The translations under genes were made by a program, and so were the position numbers. The notes beneath the pieces are model-generated. The model was not told the origin of the DNA and searched no databases. It was given only the letters and a program-made list of their open reading frames with translations. Source: Alicyclobacillus tolerans (GTDB lineage Bacteria > Bacillota > Bacilli > Alicyclobacillales > Alicyclobacillaceae). Taken from it: a stretch of DNA of 64,000 nt. Within the stretch, counting starts at the first letter, position 1. Every line of letters begins with the position of its first letter. The stretch lies in contig NZ_JAJFNK010000002.1 of NCBI RefSeq assembly GCF_021739485.1, positions 62,001-126,000 on the forward strand, written 5' to 3'. Shown piece after piece: positions 26,337 through 34,202 of the stretch.

Positions 26337-26368
26337 AACCTATGCGCGAATACGACGAGCCCTGAAAC

Positions 26369-26402
26369 GAGGTTCCAGAGCACGGGTGCGCTCCAGAACC
26401 TC
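26369..26402. terminator. Hairpin between convergent genes
   Basis: GAGGTTC (26369-26375) pairs with GAACCTC (26396-26402), and GAGC with GCTC inside a CA/CA internal loop. It lies between the STAS-like gene and the convergent DsrE-like gene; no T-run follows on either strand. Confidence 0.4.
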
Positions 26403-26448
26403 ATAGCTTTGCTGCTAGGTGATGTGCCTTGCCGCCAAAGGAGGGCAA

Positions 26449-26490
26449 GGTACCATTTTCATTCACAAAGGTACCATGTACATTCACAAA
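26449..26490. repeat. Short tandem repeat, two copies of 21 bases
   Basis: The unit AAGGTACCATNNNCATTCACA occurs twice in tandem, with a third partial copy (AAGGTAGCA) beginning at about 26489, just downstream of the DsrE-like stop. No function is apparent. Confidence 0.6.
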
Positions 26491-26502
26491 GGTAGCAGTT
26501 AC

Positions 26503-26862
26503 TTACATCACAATCGGGGTGTACCCCTCTTGAACAAACTTTGCGATGCTCGGGTGACCGTTGATCTCATTCATCGCCACAATGCCAGTGGCGAGAACTT
26601 GTTCTTGAACACCCATGGCGGTCGAGCAAAACTCGCAAACTCCGGCAATAATTCCCTTGTCTTTCAATTGCAAATACAATTGGTGGGACGGACGGTCCGT
26701 GTTTGTAGACAGGGCTGCCAGCGATTTTACACCCGCTCCGTCAAACACGATTTTTACCTCAATTCCCGCTTCATCCAATTCCTTGGCATAAAGCAGCGCA
26801 TGGGCCGCTTTAGCACCTTCGTCTTCCTTGGCATGCACGAAAATTACAAATTTCTGGTTCAT
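26503..26862 (-). CDS. DsrE/DsrF-like family protein, stand-alone
   Basis: A 119-residue protein with the DsrE fold pattern: KFVIFVHAKEDEGAKAAHALLYAKEL, FDGAGVKSL and a cysteine pair in IAGVCEFCSTAMG (Cys76, Cys79), where sulfur carriers of the family have their active cysteine. It starts at ATG 26862 behind AGGAGG. It lies just outside and opposite to the sulfur-oxidation operon that begins at 27,665. A link to sulfur transfer is plausible but inferred. Confidence 0.75.
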   Translation of the reverse strand: MNQKFVIFVHAKEDEGAKAAHALLYAKELDEAGIEVKIVFDGAGVKSLAALSTNTDRPSHQLYLQLKDKGIIAGVCEFCSTAMGVQEQVLATGIVAMNEINGHPSIAKFVQEGYTPIVM

Positions 26863-26922
26863 CAAAATAACCTCCTGTTGAGATGTTCTCCGGATGAAAT
26901 GAATTCAATCGCAGACCCCAAT

Positions 26923-26950
26923 ATCATACCCTCAAATCCATGAGAGACAA
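26923..26950 (-). promoter_or_regulatory. Promoter of the stand-alone DsrE-like gene
   Basis: Reading the minus strand, -35 TTGTCT (26950-26945) and -10 TATGAT (26928-26923) are separated by 16 bases, 60 bases upstream of the start codon. Confidence 0.5.
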
Positions 26951-27068
26951 ATCACCGTGGGCGGACACTTTGATGCGCCGAGCACTCAAGCGTGGATTGG
27001 AAGGTTCTAACGGCATAAGCAGTTGTCTTTTACATCAAAATAACGCAAAAGGTCAGGGGGGCAAGGAC

Positions 27069-27605
27069 ATGGACTGGTACGATAAACTGTCTCGCTATTT
27101 CCCGGAACACGAAATGAAGCATCCGGAACAAATCCACGAATTACTCAATCACCACGATGCCTATCAAAAAATGGAAACCGATGAGTACATTGCGACTTAC
27201 GCTGAATTTCCGAAATTTGTATTTATTGATTACCTGTTGGTTAATCCCAACACCCGGGGACGCGGACTAGGCACGAAGGTGCTCGACCGTTTCAAACAAA
27301 TGGGAAAAACGATTATCGTCGAAGTTGAACCCGTTCAGGCAGACGATGAGGATACGGCCCGACGTGTCCGATTTTACGAAAAAAACGGGTTTACGAAGGC
27401 TGAACACATCGAGTACATTCGCTCAGATGAAGATGGCCAGTCGTTTCAGATGGACATTTATTACTGGTCTGAGGAGCAGGTTTCTGAACGAACCATACTT
27501 CACCAGATTGCCGCGGTGTGCACGGAAATCCACAATTTTAAGTCCCTCAAGTACTATGGACGCGACATCGCAGACCCGGACGAGGTGCTCAATTGGGTTC
27601 AATGA
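27069..27605 (+). CDS. GNAT family N-acetyltransferase
   Basis: A 178-residue acetyltransferase with the acetyl-CoA-binding segment VNPNTRGRGLGTKVLDRF (motif A, about residues 59-76) and VRFYEKNGF (motif B). The N-terminus (YFPEHEMKHPEQIHELLNHH) and the C-terminal 40 residues are outside the catalytic fold. Substrate unknown. ATG 27069 follows AGGGGGGCAAGG. A small hairpin (CCCTGG/CCAGGG, 27616-27631) follows the stop. Confidence 0.8.
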   Translation: MDWYDKLSRYFPEHEMKHPEQIHELLNHHDAYQKMETDEYIATYAEFPKFVFIDYLLVNPNTRGRGLGTKVLDRFKQMGKTIIVEVEPVQADDEDTARRVRFYEKNGFTKAEHIEYIRSDEDGQSFQMDIYYWSEEQVSERTILHQIAAVCTEIHNFKSLKYYGRDIADPDEVLNWVQ

Positions 27606-27664
27606 ACGATTCCCTCCCTGGAAATCCAGGGTATCTACCACCGGATTCCCCATAAATTTGCGTG

Positions 27665-27693
27665 TTGACACATTACCCCGCCAGGGATATACT
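27665..27693 (+). promoter_or_regulatory. Consensus sigma-A promoter of the sHdr operon
   Basis: TTGACA (27665-27670), 17 bases, TATACT (27688-27693): five to six of six matches in both hexamers. Transcription should start near 27,700. It is the only strong promoter seen before the sHdr genes and gives a leader of about 410 bases. Confidence 0.8.
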
Positions 27694-27919
27694 CTACACC
27701 GTATTGAACTGACACAATTCAGACAAAATTTCGAACTGGATTTACAGGTATGCCAGTCTACATCGGGTGAAATTAACGCCAATTTCCAGCTTTGTGACAC
27801 TTATGTGAATCGTACTTTACACATTTTCCGTTGAAATCGCTTCCGGAGGGTCTTGTCAGGAAATCAAAAAGGAAATACAATGGTATTTGTTAGCGAAATG
27901 AAAACACCCTACACCGTAT
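27694..27919. repeat. Separated 11-bp direct repeats at the sHdr promoter
   Basis: CTACACCGTAT occurs at 27694-27704, directly after the -10 box, and again at 27909-27919 in the leader, 215 bases apart. The first copy covers the expected transcription start, a position suited to a repressor site. No regulator gene is next to the operon. Confidence 0.45.
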
Positions 27920-27945
27920 GGTATTGGAAATTTAGACACAATTAA
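27880..27945 (+). CDS. Possible leader peptide 1 of the sHdr operon
   Basis: A 21-codon ORF (MVFVSEMKTPYTVWYWKFRHN) in the long leader, 6 bases after AAAGGAAA. It is rich in aromatic residues (Y, W, Y, W, F). Whether it is translated is unknown; the second CTACACCGTAT copy lies inside it. Confidence 0.3.
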   Translation: MVFVSEMKTPYTVWYWKFRHN

Positions 27946-27994
27946 ATTATCAGTATGTTCTATGAAATCAAACGCCCGCAAAGGAGGAACGCGC

Positions 27995-28039
27995 GTGTTT
28001 GTGAAGGGAGGCAGCGGCTATGGTTTAGTGCGAAGGTAG
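27995..28039 (+). CDS. Possible leader peptide 2 of the sHdr operon
   Basis: A 14-codon ORF (VFVKGGSGYGLVRR) starts at GTG 27995, eight bases after a perfect AAAGGAGG, the strongest ribosome site in the leader. It ends 71 bases before shdrC1. A strong site without a normal-sized gene suggests a leader peptide or a remnant of a gene start. Confidence 0.4.
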   Translation: MFVKGGSGYGLVRR

Positions 28040-28110
28040 TTAGTTCGAGTTTGAGATTGAATGCCTCTGCGTGTAACACAGTTCCGTTAAAACTGTGTAA
28101 GGAAGGGGGA

Positions 28111-28803
28111 ATGAGCGTGCCTTCCGCAAAGTATTCAGAGGTTCCTTTACTCGAAAAGGAACGTTTGTTTCAAGAAGTGAAAGCGGACCCGCGCTTCGAA
28201 GAGTATTTGTACGGATGTTACGAGTGCGGAATCTGTGTGGCGGCCTGTCCGTCTGCACGGTTCTACGACTTTTCTCCTCGCAAAATCGCACAAACTTTAG
28301 CCCGCGAAGACGTCGAATTGTTCTACGAACAGTTAAATGACGACGTTTGGAACTGCTCCCAATGCTTTTCTTGCACAAGATGCCCTCGACAAAACAACCC
28401 AGGCGGCTTAATTACTGTTATGCGCGAAGTCGCGGTCAAAAATGGTCTGCGAACCACCAAGGAAGCCTTGGCCGGGTACACTCGGATCATTTACAAAATC
28501 ATGACGACGGGTACTCAGGTATCCCCAGACATGCTCCAAGAGGACGCCTTCCCGGATTGGGGACCTCAGGTGAAGGCCGTGTCTGAAAACCTGGACCTGT
28601 GGAGAAAGGCGCTGCCCCCCGAAACGATGCATACTACGGCAACGTCGTGGGCTGTGGAAGAGCGCACCATGCAAGAACTGTATGCGATATGGAAATTAAC
28701 CGGCGCTCTTGATATGATTTCCTCTTTAGACGAAGGACTGCACGACATTATGGAAGAAGTGATGGACGAAGAGTTGGAGGAATCCGGCCTGCAGTTAGGG
28801 TAA
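28111..28803 (+). CDS. shdrC1: Sulfur-oxidizing heterodisulfide reductase-like subunit sHdrC1
   Basis: A 230-residue ferredoxin-like protein with two cysteine motifs: CYECGICVAACP (Cys36, 39, 42, 46) and CSQCFSCTRCP (Cys82, 85, 88, 91), fitting two [4Fe-4S] clusters, followed by a helical C-terminal part ending in an acidic tail. It is the electron-wiring HdrC subunit of the cytoplasmic sHdr complex that oxidizes sulfane sulfur. ATG 28111 follows GGAAGGGGG. As the first gene of shdrC1-B1-A-H-B3 it identifies a type II sHdr locus. Confidence 0.88.
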   Translation: MSVPSAKYSEVPLLEKERLFQEVKADPRFEEYLYGCYECGICVAACPSARFYDFSPRKIAQTLAREDVELFYEQLNDDVWNCSQCFSCTRCPRQNNPGGLITVMREVAVKNGLRTTKEALAGYTRIIYKIMTTGTQVSPDMLQEDAFPDWGPQVKAVSENLDLWRKALPPETMHTTATSWAVEERTMQELYAIWKLTGALDMISSLDEGLHDIMEEVMDEELEESGLQLG

Positions 28804-28997
28804 GGTAGGCAGCTTCTGATTCAGTACGTAGCAGTACCTCACACTATAGGAAGAACGCTTGCTTTCGCACCTAGAATAGAGTGAAATCTCTGAATAGTAG
28901 TAATGATCTGTTACTAAGATCGGTGACGAGATTTGCAATTTAAGGATACGCCATTTTTAGGAAATCGATCCTTGAAATTTGAAAGGAGAAGATCGCT

Positions 28998-30191
28998 TTG
29001 GAGACCACGGATGATCTCGGCGTGCCAGTGGAAACCGACCGGGTTTTTCAACCGGATCCAGACGAAGCTCCGGATGAGGATTTGCGGGAGGCGATTTGGG
29101 AACTCGGGCGGGCTGGAGAGTGGATTGTACAACCGGTTCCCGAACCTTACGTCGAAGTAACGACTAAATTCGGAAGAATGAAAAAAATACCGTTGCAAAA
29201 GACATGGCACCACAAAAGCTGTGGACAGTGCGGGCATATACCCGGATATTCGACGTCGATTTTTTGGTTGAACCGGCTGCTTGGATACGACTACTTTGAT
29301 CCACGGGATCAAACTTCCTGTACCGCGTGGAACTATTACGCTTCGGCGACCTCGAATCAGGCCGCGCAAGCAGCGGTTGCGATGAGGAACTTTGCGGCGG
29401 CCTACGAGACAGGGTATTACCCCTTGATTCACTGCGGCACCAGTTACGGCCATTACAAAGAAGTTCGTCACGAACTCGTCCACGACGCGAAGCTGCGCCG
29501 GCAGGTCAAAGAAATTTTGGAGAAACTCGGGCGGCCGTTCGTGATGCCGGAAGAAATTGTGCATTACAGCGAATGGATGTATGCGATCCGCGACGAACTA
29601 AAGTCGCGCGTCGTGCGGGATTTGTCAAATATCACGGTCACGGTTCATCCCGCCTGTCACTACTACAAGCTGCAAAGGGCGGACGCCATATACGACCGAG
29701 AGATTTACAACGGCCAGCGCACAGCGGTCGTAACTGCTGTGGCTCAGAAACTCGGAGCCAACGTAGCTGATTACTCCACGTGGTACGACTGTTGCGGTTT
29801 TGGATTCCGGCACATTCTCGTCCAACGGGACTTTACTCGTAGCTTTGCCACCATGCGCAAAATTGAAGTCATGAAAGAAGAGGCCAATCCTGACGTGGTG
29901 TTGACCCACGACACGGGCTGCGTCACCTCTCTCGATAAGAGCCAGTTCAGCACGCAGGCTCACGGGCGCAACGTCGGAGTTCCGGTCATGTCGGAATCTC
30001 AGTTTGCTGCGTTGGCTGTTGGGGCACACCCCTACCGCGTCGCTCAGCTGCATTGGCACTCGACGGACAACACGCGGCTGCTGCAGAAAATGGGCATCGA
30101 TCACGAAGCGGCTTGGGCGGAATTTGAACAGGACTTGGCTCGCATCAAAAGCGGTGCCATAGAGTCTCTGTCCTGGGAAGCCGTCATGTAG
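28998..30191 (+). CDS. shdrB1: sHdrB1, CCG-domain active-site subunit
   Basis: A 397-residue HdrB-like protein with two CCG-type regions: SCGQCGHIPGYSTS...TSCTAW (about residues 74-114) and VHPACHYYK...WYDCCGFGF (about residues 217-275), plus THDTGC. HdrB subunits carry noncubane [4Fe-4S] clusters at which disulfide or thiol chemistry occurs; the first CCG is altered (SCT instead of CCG). The start TTG 28998 lies 9 bases after AAAGGAG. The 194-base gap from shdrC1 is unusually long for this operon and shows no convincing promoter or terminator. Confidence 0.88.
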   Translation: METTDDLGVPVETDRVFQPDPDEAPDEDLREAIWELGRAGEWIVQPVPEPYVEVTTKFGRMKKIPLQKTWHHKSCGQCGHIPGYSTSIFWLNRLLGYDYFDPRDQTSCTAWNYYASATSNQAAQAAVAMRNFAAAYETGYYPLIHCGTSYGHYKEVRHELVHDAKLRRQVKEILEKLGRPFVMPEEIVHYSEWMYAIRDELKSRVVRDLSNITVTVHPACHYYKLQRADAIYDREIYNGQRTAVVTAVAQKLGANVADYSTWYDCCGFGFRHILVQRDFTRSFATMRKIEVMKEEANPDVVLTHDTGCVTSLDKSQFSTQAHGRNVGVPVMSESQFAALAVGAHPYRVAQLHWHSTDNTRLLQKMGIDHEAAWAEFEQDLARIKSGAIESLSWEAVM

Positions 30192-30255
30192 CACATCGAC
30201 GGAATCCGTCACCAGGCAGCCAAAAGCGAGAAGACCACCATAGGAGGGAAAGGCA

Positions 30256-31323
30256 ATGGCAGCAGATACCGTATTGATCGTCGGAGGCGGACCCGCAGGT
30301 CTGGAGGCCGCCCGCGGCGTCGCGGACCTTGGGAAACGGGCGTTGTTGGTGGAAGCGCGGTCGCAACTCGGGGGGACACCGTACTCCTCAAGCTACGCGA
30401 CCTTGACGCCGGATTTGCAAGATACCGAAGAAGCCATGTCGGGGTTGTTAAACGACGTGTTGAACCATCCTTTGGTCGACCTTCGCCTCGGGACCCGCGT
30501 GATTCAAAGCACTGGGCAACAAGGCGACTTTGACATTACGTTGGAAAAAGAAGACGGGACCACGAGCCAGGAAAAAGTCGGGGCCGTCATCATTGCCACC
30601 GGATTCCAACACTTTGACCCCGGACGTGAAACGCAGATGTACGGTTACTACGAATACGACGACGTCATTACCTTGGTCGACGCAGAAAAAATGATGAAAC
30701 AAGGAAAAATCGTACGTCCATCGACCGGTGAGGCACCGGAAAAAGTGGCCTTCATCCAATGCGTGGGATCGCGCGACCGGCAAATTGGAAACAAGTACTG
30801 TTCAAAAGTGTGCTGCGGCATCGCTTCCAAGCAGTCCATTGAGATTAAACGGATGCTTCCCAATTCAAAAGTGTTCATTTTTTACATCGACATGCGCATG
30901 TACGGGTTCTGGGAGGACCAAATCTACTGGAAAGCGCAAGAGGAATACAAGGTCAATTACATCCGGGGCATCGTCACAGAAGTCATTCGCAAGGGCGACA
31001 AGCTGCTGATCAAAGGGGAAGACACAACCATGGGCCGCCCTATGGAAGTGCAAATGGACATGGTCATTCTATCGGTGGGCATGGAACCTTCGAAAGGCAC
31101 GGTGAACATGAGTCAAGTTTTCTCCATTCCCCGTGAGGAACACGGCTTTTTGGCCACTGTAGGAGGACCGCTCGACACCGTATCAACGCCTGTTCCAGGA
31201 ATTTTTGTCGCAGGGGCAGCCGCAGGGCCAAAGGATTTGGAAGACTCCATCTCCATGGGCGGGGCTGCCGCGATGAAGTCTGTCGCACTGCTCAGCCGTC
31301 TGCAGCGCGTGACCGTGGGATGA
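30256..31323 (+). CDS. shdrA: sHdrA, FAD-binding subunit
   Basis: A 355-residue flavoprotein with an N-terminal FAD motif (VLIVGGGPAGLEAARGVADLG), the HdrA-type cysteine cluster motif CVGSRD...YCSKVCCG (about residues 169-188) and the C-terminal GIFVAGAAAGPKDLEDSISMG. It is the short HdrA of sulfur oxidizers, without the extra ferredoxin and insert domains of methanogen HdrA. It likely forms the centre of the sHdr complex. ATG 30256 follows TAGGAGGG, and its stop overlaps the next start (ATGA). Confidence 0.9.
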   Translation: MAADTVLIVGGGPAGLEAARGVADLGKRALLVEARSQLGGTPYSSSYATLTPDLQDTEEAMSGLLNDVLNHPLVDLRLGTRVIQSTGQQGDFDITLEKEDGTTSQEKVGAVIIATGFQHFDPGRETQMYGYYEYDDVITLVDAEKMMKQGKIVRPSTGEAPEKVAFIQCVGSRDRQIGNKYCSKVCCGIASKQSIEIKRMLPNSKVFIFYIDMRMYGFWEDQIYWKAQEEYKVNYIRGIVTEVIRKGDKLLIKGEDTTMGRPMEVQMDMVILSVGMEPSKGTVNMSQVFSIPREEHGFLATVGGPLDTVSTPVPGIFVAGAAAGPKDLEDSISMGGAAAMKSVALLSRLQRVTVG

Positions 31324-32063
31324 AACAGCCAATGGTCGATGCGGCAACGCTCAATGAATTTCTTGATAAGTCAGAGCCGCTGTGGACAGCGCAACAGATT
31401 GACGAGGTCGTGGAGCAGTTGGACGCGCGCGCTGCTGCCTCGACCAGACTTTTCGAGCAAGCCTTGTCGGCATCGACCGGTGCTAACCAAGTTCTTTGGA
31501 ATGTCGTGCCTGCCACCCGGCGCCTGCCAAAACAGGACCGGGAACGCTACGAGGAGTTTGCAAAGTCGTTGGTATGGAAGGGACAAAAGGGAAGTGTTCT
31601 AGAGGTGTGCCAGGCTTTGGACGAGTGGCCGGACCGGCCCAAGTGGGGACTCGAATGGGGGACGTTTTGGCTGCACCTTGCCAATCCCGCACAGCATCCT
31701 TGGTGGACCCGCTGGGTCTATCAACCGGAGTTTCACACGGGGGCTTTGGTCCTGGTGCTCGACGACCCGGAGGTCATTAAAAACATCCATTCGATACCAG
31801 CTCTGTACAGTCAGATTCACGTCGTACAACAGATGCTGACGGCCGTGCTGGACGCCACGAGAAGACTGCAGAATATTCCTGAAGTTTACCGGCCCTTCAT
31901 CAGCTTGTCGTGGGTGTATGCCGTGTACATGTTCACCATGTCTTCTTGGCGGATGACTGACGAGTTCACTCAGGTCCTGCCGCCCTTTCCGAAGGTTGTA
32001 AAAAACTTGCTCGGCATAACGCATTGGGGGGGAACCCGAATTGAGCAAAGTCAAACCCATTGA
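31320..32063 (+). CDS. shdrH: sHdrH, conserved protein of the sHdr complex
   Basis: A 247-residue soluble protein with no cofactor motif that I can see; a Trp-rich middle (WGLEWGTFWLHLANPAQHPWWTRWVYQ) stands out. It is in the place always taken by the gene called hyp or shdrH between shdrA and the following B subunit in sHdr clusters. Its role is not known. It overlaps shdrA by ATGA and shares 23 bases with the following gene. Confidence 0.8.
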   Translation: MKQPMVDAATLNEFLDKSEPLWTAQQIDEVVEQLDARAAASTRLFEQALSASTGANQVLWNVVPATRRLPKQDRERYEEFAKSLVWKGQKGSVLEVCQALDEWPDRPKWGLEWGTFWLHLANPAQHPWWTRWVYQPEFHTGALVLVLDDPEVIKNIHSIPALYSQIHVVQQMLTAVLDATRRLQNIPEVYRPFISLSWVYAVYMFTMSSWRMTDEFTQVLPPFPKVVKNLLGITHWGGTRIEQSQTH

Positions 32064-33315
32064 GCTCGAAGAAACCGTCGTCGACGGGATTCGGCTGAGC
32101 ACAAACTGGACCCGGATGTTCGAACCGCGCGTCATCAACGAGTATGACTTGTCGGTTCTGGAAGAAGTCACAGCAATTGAAGGGGCTGAATCTCTCGCGT
32201 ATTGCTACCAGTGCGGCAAGTGCACGGGCGTGTGTCCGGTGGATACCGTCGGCGATTATTCGCCGCGCAAAGTTTTTCGACGCACCCAACTGGGCGCCTC
32301 TTTGCTCGACAGCCCCGATTTATGGCTTTGTACGACCTGCAGCAACTGTTTGCGGGTTTGCCCGAAGGAAGTCAATATGATTCACATTATGCCTGCTGTT
32401 CGCGAGCAGGCGGTCCTCGAAGGCAAAGCTCCCAAGGAGCTGCTCGATGCGTTTGAGGCTACAGCGCGCTACGGGAATCCACTGGGAGAGTCGCCGCGCA
32501 AGCGGGCGGATTGGACCAAACTCGCCGAAGTGCCGGTGCCTATTTTGAGTAAGACCAAAGACCCCGTGGACGTGTTGTGGTTTGTCGAGTGTTACCCGTC
32601 TTATCACCCGCGCGGCAAGGATGCATCCGTCGCGTTGGCGCGCATTTTTAATGCGTTGTCGGTCGATTTCGGCATCCTGGGCCACGAAGAGAAGTGCGCT
32701 GGGGATTCCCAGAGAATGGCCGGTGAAAAAGGCCTGTTTGAAATGCTCGCGGAACAAAACATCAAGACCCTCTCAAAATACGCTTTCAATCAAATCGTCG
32801 TCACCGACCCTCACGCCTATAACGCGTTTTTACACGAGTATCCAAAGTACGGCGGCGATTACAAAACCCTGCACTACACGCAGTATTTATCCCAGTTCAT
32901 CGACCAGCTGAAACTAGACCGTCCGATCCACAAAAAGGTGACGTTCCACGACCCATGTTACCTAGGCCGACACAACGGCGAGTACGAAGCGCCGCGGCGC
33001 CTGCTGAAAGCCATTCCCGGCATCGACTTGGTCGAAATGGGTCACTGCAGAGAAACGTCGTACTGCTGCGGCGGCGGAGGCGGCGGGATGTGGCTGGATG
33101 GATTCAACCGCGATCACATGAGCATGCGCCTCTCTGAAAAACGCGTGCTGGAGGCGATTGAATACGGTGCGGACGTGTTGGCCGTAACGTGCCCATACGA
33201 AGTATCGCGCTTTGAAGACGCTGTCAAATCCACAGGCAATGCTGGGAAGCTGGAAGTTCTCGACATCGCGGAACTTCTCGCGCAGTCGGCAGGCCTTGTA
33301 GAAGCGCGCGTCTAA
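32041..33315 (+). CDS. shdrB3: sHdrB3, fused HdrC-HdrB-like iron-sulfur subunit
   Basis: A 424-residue protein combining an HdrC-like part with two [4Fe-4S] motifs (CYQCGKCTGVCPVD and CTTCSNCLRVCPKE, about residues 57-113) and an HdrB-like part with ECYPSY...EKCAGDS and HDPCYLG...SYCCGGGGGG. The fusion replaces the separate C2 and B2 subunits of type I loci, and together with etfAB and emo defines type II. The start TTG 32041 lies 8 bases after a GGGGGG site and inside the end of shdrH. Confidence 0.86.
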   Translation: MSKVKPIELEETVVDGIRLSTNWTRMFEPRVINEYDLSVLEEVTAIEGAESLAYCYQCGKCTGVCPVDTVGDYSPRKVFRRTQLGASLLDSPDLWLCTTCSNCLRVCPKEVNMIHIMPAVREQAVLEGKAPKELLDAFEATARYGNPLGESPRKRADWTKLAEVPVPILSKTKDPVDVLWFVECYPSYHPRGKDASVALARIFNALSVDFGILGHEEKCAGDSQRMAGEKGLFEMLAEQNIKTLSKYAFNQIVVTDPHAYNAFLHEYPKYGGDYKTLHYTQYLSQFIDQLKLDRPIHKKVTFHDPCYLGRHNGEYEAPRRLLKAIPGIDLVEMGHCRETSYCCGGGGGGMWLDGFNRDHMSMRLSEKRVLEAIEYGADVLAVTCPYEVSRFEDAVKSTGNAGKLEVLDIAELLAQSAGLVEARV

Positions 33316-33337
33316 GCTGTCGCAGTCTTGAACTGGC

Positions 33338-33353
33338 AGCCAAAGCTTTGGCT
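33338..33353 (+). other. 16-bp palindrome between shdrB3 and etfB
   Basis: AGCCAAAGCTTTGGCT is a perfect palindrome followed by TTATC, in the 91-base gap after shdrB3. It may be an attenuator or RNA-processing site that sets etfBA-emo expression apart from the upstream genes. Confidence 0.45.
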
Positions 33354-33406
33354 TTATCGCAACCGTTTGTCATAAACCTTGCTCACACGCATGGGAGGGA
33401 AAACAC

Positions 33407-34174
33407 ATGAAGATGTTGGTACCGATGAAGTTGGTGCCGGACGTAGTCGAAGAACTGGTGATCGCGGACGACGGAGCAAGTCTGGACCGGGACGCAATTG
33501 GGCTCAAACTCAACGAATGGGACGAACAAGCTCTGGAACAAGCGCTGCTGCTCAAAGAGGCAGCTGGGGGCGAGATTGTCGTGGTGGCCGCTGAAACCGG
33601 CGACGTAGAAGAAGCCTTGTACACGGCGATCGCGAAAGGAGCCGATCGCGGTATCAAACTGGTCGGGGACGGACTCGAACAAGGGTTGACCAATCGCCAG
33701 TACGCAGAAATGTTGAGGTCTGTCGTGGAAGAGGTTCAACCCGACTTGATTTTGACCGGAGTCCAGGCCAACGACGACCTCGACGGACAGTTATCAACTT
33801 GGCTGTCTGCGAGTCTAGACTATCCGTTTGCCACGGTCGTCTCAAGCGTGGAAGCAGCGGGCGCGACCATTGCCGTGAAAAAGGAGTTTGCCGGCGGAGT
33901 CACAGCGTCTTTGACGGTGCAAACACCCGCTGTAGTGGGGATTCAGGTGGCCCCTTCACCCCCGCGCTACGCTCCAATTTCCCGCGTCCGGCAGGTGATG
34001 AAGGCGACTTCGCTCGACGAAGTGGAGGTCTCGATTCCGCAAGTTCCTGTTCCCAACGTGATCCAACTGGCTGTCCCGGTCTCGGAAGGACATGCGGAAA
34101 TGATCGAAGGCGAGGCCGAGAACAAGGCGGCGCGCATCCTCGCGATTTTGCGCGAACGCGGCGTTTTGGCGTAA
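33407..34174 (+). CDS. etfB: Electron transfer flavoprotein beta subunit
   Basis: A 255-residue ETF beta: starts KMLVPMKLVPDVVEELVI, contains LKLNEWDEQALEQALLLKE and the nucleotide-binding loop QANDDLDGQ, and the region LTVQTPAVVGIQ. ETF pairs with the alpha subunit to accept electrons from dehydrogenases; here the neighbours imply that the donor is sHdr rather than an acyl-CoA dehydrogenase. ATG 33407 follows GGGAGGG. Confidence 0.93.
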   Translation: MKMLVPMKLVPDVVEELVIADDGASLDRDAIGLKLNEWDEQALEQALLLKEAAGGEIVVVAAETGDVEEALYTAIAKGADRGIKLVGDGLEQGLTNRQYAEMLRSVVEEVQPDLILTGVQANDDLDGQLSTWLSASLDYPFATVVSSVEAAGATIAVKKEFAGGVTASLTVQTPAVVGIQVAPSPPRYAPISRVRQVMKATSLDEVEVSIPQVPVPNVIQLAVPVSEGHAEMIEGEAENKAARILAILRERGVLA

Positions 34175-34202
34175 AACTCTCTCAAAACAAGGAGGCGTAC
34201 AG

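Noticed and set aside
26449..26490. A CRISPR or iteron array
   Set aside because: There are only two and a partial 21-base copies without spacers or associated genes.
28111..33315. Methanogen-type heterodisulfide reductase or lactate-utilization (LutABC) genes
   Set aside because: The order C1-B1-A-H-B3 with LbpA, TusA and DsrE, and the short HdrA, fit sulfur oxidizers; no F420-hydrogenase, formate dehydrogenase or LutB/C features were seen.
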